Of a stretch of DNA of 64,000 nucleotides, positions 11,628-20,899 are shown piece by piece. The position numbers and the translations under genes were made by a program. The number at the start of each line of letters is the position of its first letter. Within the stretch, counting starts at the first letter, position 1. The DNA is from Limonium bicolor (lineage: Eukaryota > Streptophyta > Magnoliopsida > Caryophyllales > Plumbaginaceae). Under the pieces are notes generated by a model. It saw nothing but the letters and a program-made list of their open reading frames with translations, searched no databases and was not told the DNA's origin. The stretch covers positions 167,515,074-167,579,073 of the forward strand of contig CM041780.1 of the NCBI GenBank assembly GCA_023374045.1, given 5' to 3'.

Positions 11628-12827
11628 ATGGTTAAAACCCGTTCTGCAGGAGAACCAGAGTTCGAGCTCAATCTTGAGATCGAGAGATTCGCAAGACAGC
11701 TTCGAAGAGACTTGAACCTTGATCCACCAGTTGAGGAGAAGGTGCTCGAGCCACCTGTTATTGAAGAGGGTCCAGAAGTTCAACCAGCAGTGAACATGGC
11801 GAATAACGAGAGGCAGATGAGGGACTACACCCACCCAAGTGTTGAGGGGTTGGTGTCGCCAATTGTGATTCCTGCGCTACCAGCAAGAGTGCAGTGGCAG
11901 TTCAAGACTCACTATGTGACCATGGTGATGAACGCGCCTCAGTTCAGCGGGACGGTCACTGAAGATCCGAATGTTCATCTCACTACATTCCTGAGGTTGG
12001 TAGGAGCGTGTTCGACATCAGCTTCGCAGGAGGTGGCCCGGCTCACTCTGTTTCCATTCTCTCTGAGGGATAGAGCCGCTGAATGGTTAAACTCGCTGAC
12101 GCCTGACAGTATCACTACTTGGGGAGAGCTGGCTAATGCATTCTTGGCAAAGTACTTCCCACCCTCTCGGATGCTGACCATGAGAGGAGAAATTACAAAC
12201 TTCAAACAGTTCACCGGAGAGTCCTTGTCTGAAGCTTGAGAGCGTTTTAAGGGGATAGTAAGGAAGGTACCACATCACGGACTAGGTGAAAAGGTTATAC
12301 TGCAGTCCTTTTACAAGGATTTGGATCCGTCTAGCCGGTTGTTGGTTGACACTTGTGCTGGAGGTAGTTTGATGGAGCTGCCCATTACATGGATTAAAGA
12401 GCTGCTAGAGACTATTACTACAGCAGCTAATCAATGGGGAGGTACAAGAGCCGGAGAAGCTGCACCGAAGAAACCAGCTGGGGTTTATGAAGTAGATTCA
12501 AACACTTTCTTGGCTGCCAAGATAGAAGCAATGTCGAAGCAGTTTGAGCGTATGTGTGCAGTTATGAATCCACAGTCCAGTGCAGCAGCTCCTGAGGTTT
12601 ATCCACCGTGCAAGTACTGTGGTAGAGCTTCTAACATGTGTCAGTGTTCTCCACCACAAGAAGAGGCAGTGAACTATGTTGGTAACAGACCGGGTAATTA
12701 CTTTGGGAATTAAGGAAATCTGGGTTATCAAGCTCAGCAGCAAAACCGTTACCAAGCTGGTGGTAACAACAATTACAATCAGAGGCCTCAGCAGCAGTAC
12801 AACCCTTCCTATCAGAAGCAGCCACTG
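11628..12827 (+). pseudogene. gag: Athila Gag, 5' part, with two stop codons
   Basis: Structural precursor that forms the virus-like particle and packages RNA. The ATG at 11628 opens a frame with an N-terminal extension and the retrotransposon gag domain (LFPFSLRDRAAEWLNSL, then TWGELANAFLAKYFPPSR). The same frame continues past a TGA at 12237-12239, where relatives have Trp in EAWERFK, and past a TAA at 12711-12713 in a Gln-rich tract. Both fit C-to-T type changes (TGG to TGA, CAA to TAA). A degenerate knuckle C-KY-C is near 12610. The frame is split at a Pro-Leu codon pair by the element at 12828 and resumes in frame at 22931. Confidence 0.9.
12823..12827. repeat. Target-site duplication CACTG, left copy
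   Basis: CACTG before the inserted LTR matches CACTG at 22926-22930 after its other LTR. Removing the insertion and one copy restores an uninterrupted Athila gag frame. Confidence 0.95.
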
Positions 12828-13589
12828 TGTTATACCCAAAATTTCAACCCCCCTCGGAGTAGTCTCTAAGGCATACGTGTTACAAAGGGCAAAATGGTCA
12901 AAATGCACCGATGCAGGATTTTCCAAGGACATTCTCGGGATTTTCTATTTTCATATGACTTGTTCATTATCTCCAAACACTTCCAAATATCATAGTCATT
13001 ATGAAAGGTATTTCATGATTTTCTGATAATATTTATTCTGGAAATTAAGCTTTTAATAAGCTAGTTTCTTTAATAATTAACACATGAAATAACCTCAAAA
13101 TAGAAATAAAAGGGTTTTCAAAATTAAAATAAAATTGTCACATGGTTAGCATGACTACACACAGTCATAAACCTGAAATTATTTTATTTGGAACCTTATC
13201 CCAAAATTTAAAAGAGAAATTCAATCATTTTTGCAATTTTCTCTCTCCTCTGGAAAATACCGAAATCAAAACAAAATGTCATGAAATTTTAACACAGGGG
13301 AGGATGATTATTAGAGACTAATGCCGTTGGAATTTCGTAATTTCGACTTTCCAATAATAAGTTATGAATTTTGGGAGATTCCAGATTGTGAGATTTTTAT
13401 CTAATCGGTTATTTAACAAAATAACCCGATTCCAACTCTCAAAATTCCTAAAAATCATTCTTTACCTTCAGTTAAATTTTCATAATTTTTATCGGCTTGC
13501 AACATATTTTAAAAAATCAGATTCTCTTAGAGCACAAAATCAAGGTTTTAGATAAAAATTCTGTTCTATCAACTTGGCCATGCTCTTTC

Positions 13590-13598
13590 TATAAAAGG
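13590..13598 (+). promoter_or_regulatory. TATA box of gag-only element LTR
   Basis: TATAAAAGG about 760 bp into the LTR, followed by GCCTTCC. The same box is at 21663-21671 in the 3' LTR. It is likely the Pol II promoter of the element; the start site was not determined. Confidence 0.7.
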
Positions 13599-14162
13599 CC
13601 TTCCAAAAAACGACCTAGGGCAGGGTAGATGATCCCCATAGTCAGAAAACACAGCCGTCTACTTGCCTCCCACGTTTTCAACACTCCCAACACCGAAACT
13701 CTACCGAAATCATCCCAAAATCACCAAAAACACATTCTTTCTTCTCTCATTGAACTTCCAAGCATCAAAACACCACAAATACAGAACCAAAACGTGCTTA
13801 ACAACACAAGGAAGAAGAGGTCAGAAGCTCGGGTCAAAGTCGAACCGGATCGGCCACCAACGAAGCTTTCAGAGATTCCCGACGTGAAGGAACAACAAGT
13901 TTTCGAAATCAAAACAGGGTAAAAACCAAATTCTCTAACCCTTCTGGTCAAAATACAATTCTGGTTGAAATTGCTAACCGAATTGATTTTTCCTTGCTTC
14001 TGAATTAAGGTTTGTTTGTGTTTCTGCCTTCTAACTTGTTCGTTAAGTTTCGCATTAAATTCGATTTCAAATTGAAAACTTTCAATCACTAACGTCTTGT
14101 ACATCTTTCAGGCTACGCACCCATAAAATTTGAGCCAAAAACACCTTCGGGAACAGCCTCAA

Positions 14163-14255
14163 CGCCGCCGTCCGAGGGCTGTCCGCACCCACGGACGTCA
14201 TGTCCGGGGTCCCGGACTCACTGTCCGTAAGCCCGGACGCCCACGGACGGCGGCG
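14163..14255. repeat. Branched palindrome of GTCCG/CGGAC hairpins
   Basis: Perfect 12-bp outer arms CGCCGCCGTCCG (14163-14174) and CGGACGGCGGCG (14244-14255) enclose three smaller GTCCG...CGGAC hairpins, giving a cloverleaf-like fold. It is repeated at about 22234-22326 in the 3' LTR. It lies several hundred bases downstream of the TATA box and so is probably transcribed. Confidence 0.88.
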
Positions 14256-14293
14256 GGATTTTTAAATTTTAAAAATTTAGGTTTTCTGATAAT

Positions 14294-14426
14294 GTCCGGG
14301 CCCACGGACAGCCTGTCCGTGGCCCCGGACTTTACAATTTTCTGTTTTCTGTTTAATTCGACTTTATTTTCATATAGGTTAACTGGGGTCCGTGGTTTCG
14401 GACATTAGGTCCGTGGCTACGGACGG
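14294..14426. repeat. Second GTCCG palindrome cluster in LTR
   Basis: GTCCGGGCCCACGGACAG pairs with CTGTCCGTGGCCCCGGAC, an 18-bp inverted repeat with one mismatch. About 60 bp on, GTCCGTGG...CGGAC hairpins occur twice more (about 14389-14425). Confidence 0.85.
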
Positions 14427-14857
14427 AAACAAAATTTGACCTAATTCTGCCTCCGAAACCCTAGTTTAGGTAATTTTAATTTCCACTTTAATTTTCTGTC
14501 AAAAAATGCTAAAAAACACAAAAAAACAGAAGCTCGCGCACTTAGGTTAAAACGACTCGTAATAAGCCGTAATTAAACCAAGTAGAGGAAAAACGACCTA
14601 GGAAGGGTAATGAAAGTAATTGAACCCTAATTAAGTCGAATATCAAGCCCCCGAACCCGAACTCTCCTTTCCTAATTTGATCTAGGTTAAAATTAGGTGG
14701 CGACTCGTAATAGGTTCCAGTGAGCTAGCTTAGGTTTTAATAATTATTGTTATATGACATAGTTATTAATCTTAGGCTATAAGTGGACCTAAAACCCGTT
14801 TAGATCCCAATCAAGTTAATCCACATAGGATAGGGTTTAAAATCGAGGCTCACAGAC

Positions 14858-14875
14858 TGGCGACTCTGCTGGGGA
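14858..14875 (+). promoter_or_regulatory. Primer-binding site of gag-only element
   Basis: TGGCGACTCTGCTGGGGA begins three bases after the 5' LTR. It is the Tat/Ogre-type site and identical to the one at 8611-8628. Confidence 0.93.
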
Positions 14876-16077
14876 CAAACTTCTTAATTTTAACTTGCTT
14901 AATTTTAAGAAAGAGGGCTTAACTCGAAAAATGTTTATTTGTGGCTTTATTACATTGTTTGTTTACCTTTGTGCGCACTTTAATTCCTGCACCTTTGCAT
15001 CATATGAGTACGAGGGTCCACGCAAACCAGTTTTACCCCGGGACCCGTTTGAGGGTCCCCTGTCAGGGACTCACACCTTTTAGGTGATGTGAATAAGCGG
15101 GGGAAAAGAGGAGGGTGTCGTCTAACCACACCCCCTTAATACCTGGGCCTTAGCCCCAAGCGTTTTCCTGGCAGTGCCCTTACCTAGCCCTTTGTTTGGT
15201 CAGTCAAAGACCCGACCGTAGACGCATACCTTCAGGTGATGTGAAAAGAGTGGGGAAGCCCAAAGAGAATAGCGTGCAAGCCCTATTCCTTTGTGGTGAC
15301 CTGGGCCCACGCCCCAAGCACCTCTCCGGATCGATCCATACCCGGTTCAATTTAAACATCTAGTGAGGACATGTTGAATTTGTGTGGGCCTTGCTTGCTT
15401 GTGTGGTCGGCCCACTACCCAGCCTAGAGATTGATAGGAATTTCTCCTACATCAACCTAGCCCAACACGAATTGACAGCTCTATTTGTTTGCGGCCCGGA
15501 GGCCCTGTTTGGTTTAACATGTGAGTAGTTTGGGTCTCGGCCCAAAAGTTTAGATTTAGGTAATTTCTCTTCTGGCCCAATTTGAATTATCCAATTAGTT
15601 CTAGGCCCATAAAAAAAAATTCACCTGAACTTGAAATAACTCACAAGTCCTTGAAATAAAATCTTTTTTAGAAACCACCTTCTCTGACCCAAAGAAAGTT
15701 AGACCCATTCGTGATTTAGGGACCATTCCAGCTCATGTGCTTTACTTCAGGCCCAAACACATTCCGGCCCAAGGGCTCATTCCAATCTAGGTAGACTTCT
15801 TGTCATGGCCCTATGCCAAAATCATAGATCCAGGTGTCACCTCTTAGGCACAATCAAAGCCATCCGTTTAGATTTCAGTCCAAATTCCAGTCTAAAAGTA
15901 CTCCATCCCAAACACCTCATTTTCTGGGCATCCTGGCCCACTTCCTTTCAGTATAAGCCTGTTTTGGTTTTCGATCTACCTTGTGAAACGTCATTTTAGC
16001 CCTAGTATCATTCGGCCCACTTCCTTTTGCCAGCTAATAATGGACACCTTGGAAACAGGTAGGCCTATATCCCGAGA
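14876..16077 (+). other. Leader of gag-only element
   Basis: No coding function assigned. Two imperfect copies of a segment of about 100 bp begin near 15077 and 15233 (GGTGATGTGAA, then GACACCC- or AGCCC-type text, then CTGGGCC and CCCCAAGC). GGCCC tracts are frequent from 15400 to 15800. TTGGAAACAG followed by GTAGG just before the gag ATG could be a splice acceptor, without further support. Confidence 0.6.
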
Positions 16078-17124
16078 ATGGCAGAAGGAGGAATTCCAAT
16101 CAGCACGGATGCTCGGTTAGCCATAGAATTCGATGAGATGCTGAAAAAGATTGAGCGCATGGAGAAGGCCAACAAGCCGGCCGGTTTTGATTACTTTTCC
16201 ACTGGATTGTATCCCGAGATCGATCTCCCTCCAAAGTTGAAACTGCCAACACTTCCTCTGTACAAGGGTTCCTCCGACCCACAGCTTCATTTGGCAATGT
16301 TCGATAGAGAAATGTCTATCCTTTTGCTGAACGATATGCAAAAGGCCAAGGTATTTGCTCGCTATCTTGATGAGACTCCTCAGCGTTGGTACATAACTCG
16401 AAGGATGAATACCAAGACATACGAGGAGGTCTGTGAAGCCTTTCTGCATCATTTTGAGTACGCTAGAAGTTTTGGAGTCACCAGGGCTGATCTTGCAAGC
16501 ACACGACAAACAGAAGGTGAATCAATGACCGACTTCGTCAAGCGTTGGAGGATGAAGGCAGCCGCTATGCTCACAAATATGGACGAACAGGAGCAAATCC
16601 GAATGGTAATCAAGAATATGCGAAAGCAATACAATGAGAAGCTGAAACTCACATACTTTCCTAGTTTTGACTTGCTGATGGGACAAGTTGGTGTCCTAGA
16701 GGAGTTGATCCATAAGGGAGAATTAAAGCTTGGGGACTCAGAAGACACCGGAAATGGTTCAAGGACAGCAGCTTGCGTCCAAAGAGGCATCCAAAAGAGA
16801 ACCAGGCAGCATGAGGTAAACACCGTTCGACGGCTAAGAGAATCAGGCTGGGCTATTGGAGCATCAGAGCCACCTAGAAAGAAACTCCGTCAGAGAGAGT
16901 TCACAGACATCGGCCGACCGTTGAGCCAGGCTTTTAAAAGGCTCCAAGAGCGAAGCATACTACAACCTCTCACCCCCCGGCCTGGGGTCCCTCAGAAAGG
17001 AAGGAATCTAAGTCAGTTCTGCCGGTACCACCAATTACCTGGCCACGACACTGAAGATTGCAAGGCTTTGAGGCACACGATCCAGGACCTCTTTGACCAG
17101 GGGTTTCGATGCGACGATATCTAG
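16078..17124 (+). CDS. gag: Intact Gag, Tat/Ogre type, 348 aa
   Basis: The only uninterrupted element protein in the window. The N-terminal part has a Glu/Lys-rich helix. It is followed by the retrotransposon gag domain at about residues 60-200 (LPLYKGSSDPQLHL, ARYLDETPQRWY, then LASTRQTEGESMTDFVKRWR) and a basic linker. A zinc knuckle of form C-x2-H-x4-H-x4-C (CRYHQLPGHDTEDC) lies at about residues 315-330. The Cys-His-His-Cys variant is typical of Ogre/Tat Gag rather than the usual CCHC. The ATG follows the leader and is preceded by CCCGAGA. The expected role is assembling particles and binding element RNA, using pol enzymes supplied in trans. An intact frame and near-identical LTRs imply recent mobility. 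Confidence 0.93.
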   Translation: MAEGGIPISTDARLAIEFDEMLKKIERMEKANKPAGFDYFSTGLYPEIDLPPKLKLPTLPLYKGSSDPQLHLAMFDREMSILLLNDMQKAKVFARYLDETPQRWYITRRMNTKTYEEVCEAFLHHFEYARSFGVTRADLASTRQTEGESMTDFVKRWRMKAAAMLTNMDEQEQIRMVIKNMRKQYNEKLKLTYFPSFDLLMGQVGVLEELIHKGELKLGDSEDTGNGSRTAACVQRGIQKRTRQHEVNTVRRLRESGWAIGASEPPRKKLRQREFTDIGRPLSQAFKRLQERSILQPLTPRPGVPQKGRNLSQFCRYHQLPGHDTEDCKALRHTIQDLFDQGFRCDDI

Positions 17125-18639
17125 GAGAATGCTTTTGTTAGAAATCACTTTAAATTCACAGTTCTTAGTTTAGACTTTAGAATATTTCGTTCCCATTCAG
17201 TTTTCCTTTTTAGAATACTTTGAGTAACTTTTCGATGTTTGTACTTAGTGTTATTCAATTTATTTGCCACTAATAAAGCTTTTGCATCCTTCACATCTTT
17301 AAGAAAATCATGTACAAATTTTTCGTAAATAAATGCTTTTTTTTCTAACAAAAAAAAGGGTTTGAATGCGTGTTTTGATAAAGGCACGTGAAACAATCAT
17401 CTTCTTGCAATAGAACAAGACGATTCGTTTTTTTTCAAATGGGTGAACATGTCCGTCCAAACACCGTCACAGAACATCTAAAACAATCCACAAAGCGGTC
17501 CAAATTCTACATCTGTTTAAGTGTTGTCATAAACCCCAAATCAATACTAGGGGCAATTTGAGCTCAGGTCCGTCGTCTTTAATATTTCGTTTAAGCGTGT
17601 GAGCTAGTCTCTGAGTGAAACTCATGAGAGTGTCTCGAGCGGAAAAACCATGAGCGAACGGGCGTGTCATTTTTACACGACTTCGGAAAGACCACATTCA
17701 AAGGTGAGGTAAACGGCATAACTCCGACCGAAGGAGACAATTTGTGAATTTACTCTTAGACCTGTGAAAAGTAACAAAGAGCGGATACACAACTATCAGG
17801 AATGACGAAGCGCCTAGGTACAGCACCACATAGCCAAAAGCTTGTGAACCCTGACATTAAACCCTAGGTACCCCCCTGAGCCTTTCGTATATCCCTTTTT
17901 GACATTATGAACTCCACAAAATAACCCGGCCAATGATGAATGACCGACCCGGTGACCAAAGGAAGCGAGGAGCCCGACTCTCAGATAACATTCCCATCAT
18001 TCCAAAGAAGCAATGCCGCTATCAGCATGACAAAGTGATCCGCAAATGGTCCCAAAGTGACACAGGATCAACAGAGCTCACATCAAAACAGCTCTCGAAG
18101 CCCAAAACCGGGAAACACAAGAACCCCGAAGGCAAAGCCAAGAAAGATTAAAACAAAAGGCAAACCCGAAGTGCCTCGAAGAAATCCAAATGACAAAAAG
18201 AGAAAAGGTGTAAAGGACAACTTCAAAAGTCCAGGTCCAGAAGCTCGAAAGCAACGTCAACATGAAGCAGCTAGACGACTTCAAGACAAGGGAGATGAAT
18301 CCAAGAGAAGATGCAAGGTGCAGCTTTGGTCACCCCTTTTAAGCTCCACATACCTCAAATATCCCTCCATGGTCCCGTTGTCTTTCATCACACCCTATGG
18401 CCACGTTATAAGCCTTAAAGACTTCCGACTTGATAGTTGTGTGTCCAATCACGTGAAAGTAACAGATCGAATGCGTAAATTCATCAAATATCAAATTCAA
18501 TGGTCAAGAAGTTGTGACCGTAGGTGAGAAACGAGTGCAAGAATCAAACACTTTGAGTGTAAAGCACCACATCAAGACACAATCCTTGACCATGTGAGGA
18601 TAAGACTTGTTCGCATGTTTAATCAAAGAAAATACTGGG
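17125..18639 (+). other. Noncoding region after gag
   Basis: No enzyme domain on either strand. AACACAAGAACCCC-type Lys-rich frames at 17933-18527 are not recognisable proteins. ACTAGGGGCAATTT near 17547-17560 resembles the element's own polypurine tract (GGGGGGCAAT at 20889) but is not followed by an LTR. Confidence 0.55.
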
Positions 18640-18737
18640 GGCAATCGATCGTTCCGATCGATTGCCATGAACTCTAGCTCAGATTGCCTTAAGGAACAAT
18701 ACTGGGGGCAATTGTTGGTTCCAACAATTGCCATGAC
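18632..18737. repeat. Pair of perfect 12-bp hairpins with matched changes
   Basis: Hairpin 1: GGCAATCGATCG (18640-18651), loop TTC, CGATCGATTGCC (18655-18666). Hairpin 2: GGCAATTGTTGG (18707-18718), loop TT, CCAACAATTGCC (18721-18732). Both sit in the same frame, ATACTGGG before and ATGA after. The arms differ between the two copies at several positions, yet each stays perfectly self-complementary. Confidence 0.92.
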
Positions 18738-19349
18738 AACACCAACGGAAACCCAAAGCGTGGGCACCACAAACACACCACGCAGGCCCACATAAGCCCT
18801 TACCACGTAGGCCCACATAAGCCCTTACCCTCACATCATACCACACATGCCCACATAAGCCTTAACCTCCACACAAACACTCTCAGGCCCGTCACTGGTC
18901 TTACCTCCACAAAACATCAGCTCATCTTAATCCAAATCACCATCCAAAATCACACCCCAACCCCAGGCTTGTCATAAATCCTGAACACCAGCAAAAGCTT
19001 TCAGCACCACAATGAACACCACACATTTCCATTAGTATCGTGTTCATCCTCTGAGAAAAAAATTGCAGGTCTGGAACTCTTAGTCAGGAAATGATTATTT
19101 CGCTTTCCTTTCTTAACAGTGTTTTTCTCAAGCATTGCCATGTTTGGCACATTTTCAGCTATTTCTTGCTTTGTGCAAATTTTCGGTTTTCGCAAGCACT
19201 TCAATTTCACTTTGCAATACTCGGGTAAACCTTGTCATCTCCATGTTTGGAACCTTAACAATTTGATCACAATGACAATCATTTGCATAAAACGTGTTTT
19301 GCATCCTCACATCATCAAGCATACTGCATTTGCCTGGTCAAGTTTAGAT
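18738..19349 (+). other. Noncoding region with CATAAG-containing repeats
   Basis: Degenerate units of type GGCCCACATAAGCCC recur at 18785-18870. CAGGCTTGTCATAAATCCTG lies at 18965-18984. Each can form a small stem around CATAA. The rest (18990-19340) shows nothing recognisable. Confidence 0.6.
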
Positions 19350-19835
19350 GGATCTCGGTCTCCATAAGCAACCGAGTAGATTGGGTCTCGGTCTCCATAA
19401 GCAACCGAGTAGATTGGGTCTCGGTCTCCATAAGCAACCGAGTAGAATGGATCTCAGTCTCCATAAGCAACTGAGTTAGATGGATCTCGGTCTCCATAAG
19501 CAACCGAGTAGATGGATCTCGTCTCCATAAGCAACCGAGTAGATGGGTCTCGGTCTCCATAAGCAACCGAGTAGATGGATCTTCTCCATAAGCAACGAGT
19601 TAGATGGATCTCGGTCTCCATAAGCAACCGAGTAGAATGGATCTCAGTCTCCATAAGCAACCGAGTTAGATGGATCTCGGTCTCCATAAGCAACCGAGTA
19701 GATTGGGTCTCAGTCTCCATAAGCAACTGAGTTAGATGGGTCTCGGTCTCCATAAGCAACCGAGTAGAGTGGGTCTCGGTCTCCGTAAGCAACCGAGTAG
19801 GATGGATCTCAGTCTCCATAAGCAACTGAGTTAAG
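19350..19835. repeat. 31-bp array of small hairpins with CATAAG loops
   Basis: Fifteen copies of a unit of about 31 bp, core CTCGGT-CTCCATAAGCA-ACCGAG. Stem arms are 6 bp and the loop is constant. Four copies carry CTCAGT in the left arm, and three of these carry the matching ACTGAG in the right arm (near 19453, 19710 and 19808). The fourth (near 19642) is mixed. Two copies (near 19517 and 19580) are shortened by small deletions. Confidence 0.93.
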
Positions 19836-19857
19836 ATGAGTCTCATCCCTAAACCTT

Positions 19858-20115
19858 AGGCACACATAAGACCTACCCTACATTCTATCCTTTTAGGCAC
19901 ACATAAGACCTACCCTACATTCAATCCTTTTAGGCACACGTAAGACCTACCCTACATTCAAATCCTTTCAGGCACCCATAAGGCCTACCCTACAGGCACC
20001 CATAAGACCTCCCTTATTCATTCACTTTAGGCTCGTCATAAGACCTAGCACCATCCTTAGGTTCGTCATAAGACCTGGAGTCATCCCTTTAGGCTCGTAG
20101 TAAGACCTAACACCA
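19858..20115. repeat. TAGGCACACATAAGACCTA-type repeats
   Basis: About eight units of 25-40 bp built on TTAGGCACACATAAGACCTA, with variants GGCACCCATAAGGCC and TAGGCTCGTCATAAGACCTA. Each has a short stem (TAGG/CCTA) around a loop with CATAAG, the same loop word as the preceding 31-bp array. Confidence 0.85.
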
Positions 20116-20154
20116 CTCCTTAGCTTACCTGCTTCCATTAAACACATTGCATTC

Positions 20155-20780
20155 ATTTCATTCATTATAGGTAGTCAACGCCTTAGAATAGCTTGACATT
20201 ATTTCATTCATTATAGGTAGTCAACGCCTTAGAATAGCTTGACATCATTTCATTATAGGTAGTCAACGCCTTAGAATAGCTTGACATCATTTCCACATTT
20301 TAGGTTGTCAACGCCTTAGAATCGCTTGACATTATCTCATTTCCACATTTTAGGTTGTCAACGCCTTAGAATCGCTTGACATTATCTCATTTCCACATTT
20401 TAGGTTGTCAACGCCTTAGAATCGCTTGACATTATCTCATTTCCACATTTTAGGTTGTCAACGCCTTAGAATCGCTTGACATTATCTCATTTCCACATTT
20501 TAGGTTGTCAACGCCTTAGAATCGCTTGACATTATCTCATTTCCACATTTTAGGTTGTCAACGCCTTAGAATCGCTTGACATTATCTCATTTCCACATTT
20601 TAGGTTGTCAACGCCTTAGAATCGCTTGACATTATCTCATTTCCACATTTTAGGTTGTCAACGCCTTAGAACCGCTTGACATTGCTTCATTTCACTTTAC
20701 TTGCAGGCAGTCAACATCTTAGAATAGTTTGACATCATATCATCATTATAGGTAGTCAGCGCCTTAGAATAGCTCGACAC
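20155..20780. repeat. 50-bp tandem array with GTCAA/TTGAC stems
   Basis: Eight near-identical 50-bp units start at 20291, 20341, 20391, 20441, 20491, 20541, 20591 and 20641. Three older variants precede them (20158-20290) and two follow. Each unit contains GTCAA-CGCCTTAGAATCGC-TTGAC, a short inverted repeat. The near-identity of the central copies shows recent expansion. Confidence 0.95.
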
Positions 20781-20885
20781 AATTTATCAGTTTTCGATAA
20801 CATGCAGGGTCTTGGAAACATTTGAAATTTTGGGGTATCACTCAAGCATCAACTAGCCTTCTCACTTTCATTACAAAGTCCAGTT

Positions 20886-20899
20886 GACGGGGGGCAATC
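20886..20899 (+). promoter_or_regulatory. Polypurine tract of gag-only element
   Basis: GACGGGGGGCAATC directly before the 3' LTR. It is the priming site for plus-strand DNA synthesis. Confidence 0.85.

Larger units (their letters stand above)
12828..14854 (+). repeat. 5' LTR of gag-only element
   Basis: 2027 bp, TGTTATACCC to GAGGCTCACA. Nearly identical to 20900-22925 with a few one- or two-base differences. TATA box at 13590-13598. A GC-rich palindromic region is at 14163-14425. AGGTGGCGACTCG near 14696 echoes the primer site that follows the LTR. Confidence 0.97.

Noticed and set aside
13364..14408. Duplicated small ORFs in 13364-14408 and 21437-22479 as a repeated gene
   Set aside because: They are the two LTR copies of the gag-only element; no domain and no start context.
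17933..18527. Basic Lys/Arg-rich ORFs after gag as an extra protein
   Set aside because: No family resemblance, overlapping frames with early stops, and adjacent to noncoding hairpin repeats.
19315..19846. Repetitive-protein ORFs (METETH/LLMETE repeats) on the minus strand
   Set aside because: Translation of a 31-bp noncoding array; unit length varies and breaks the frame.
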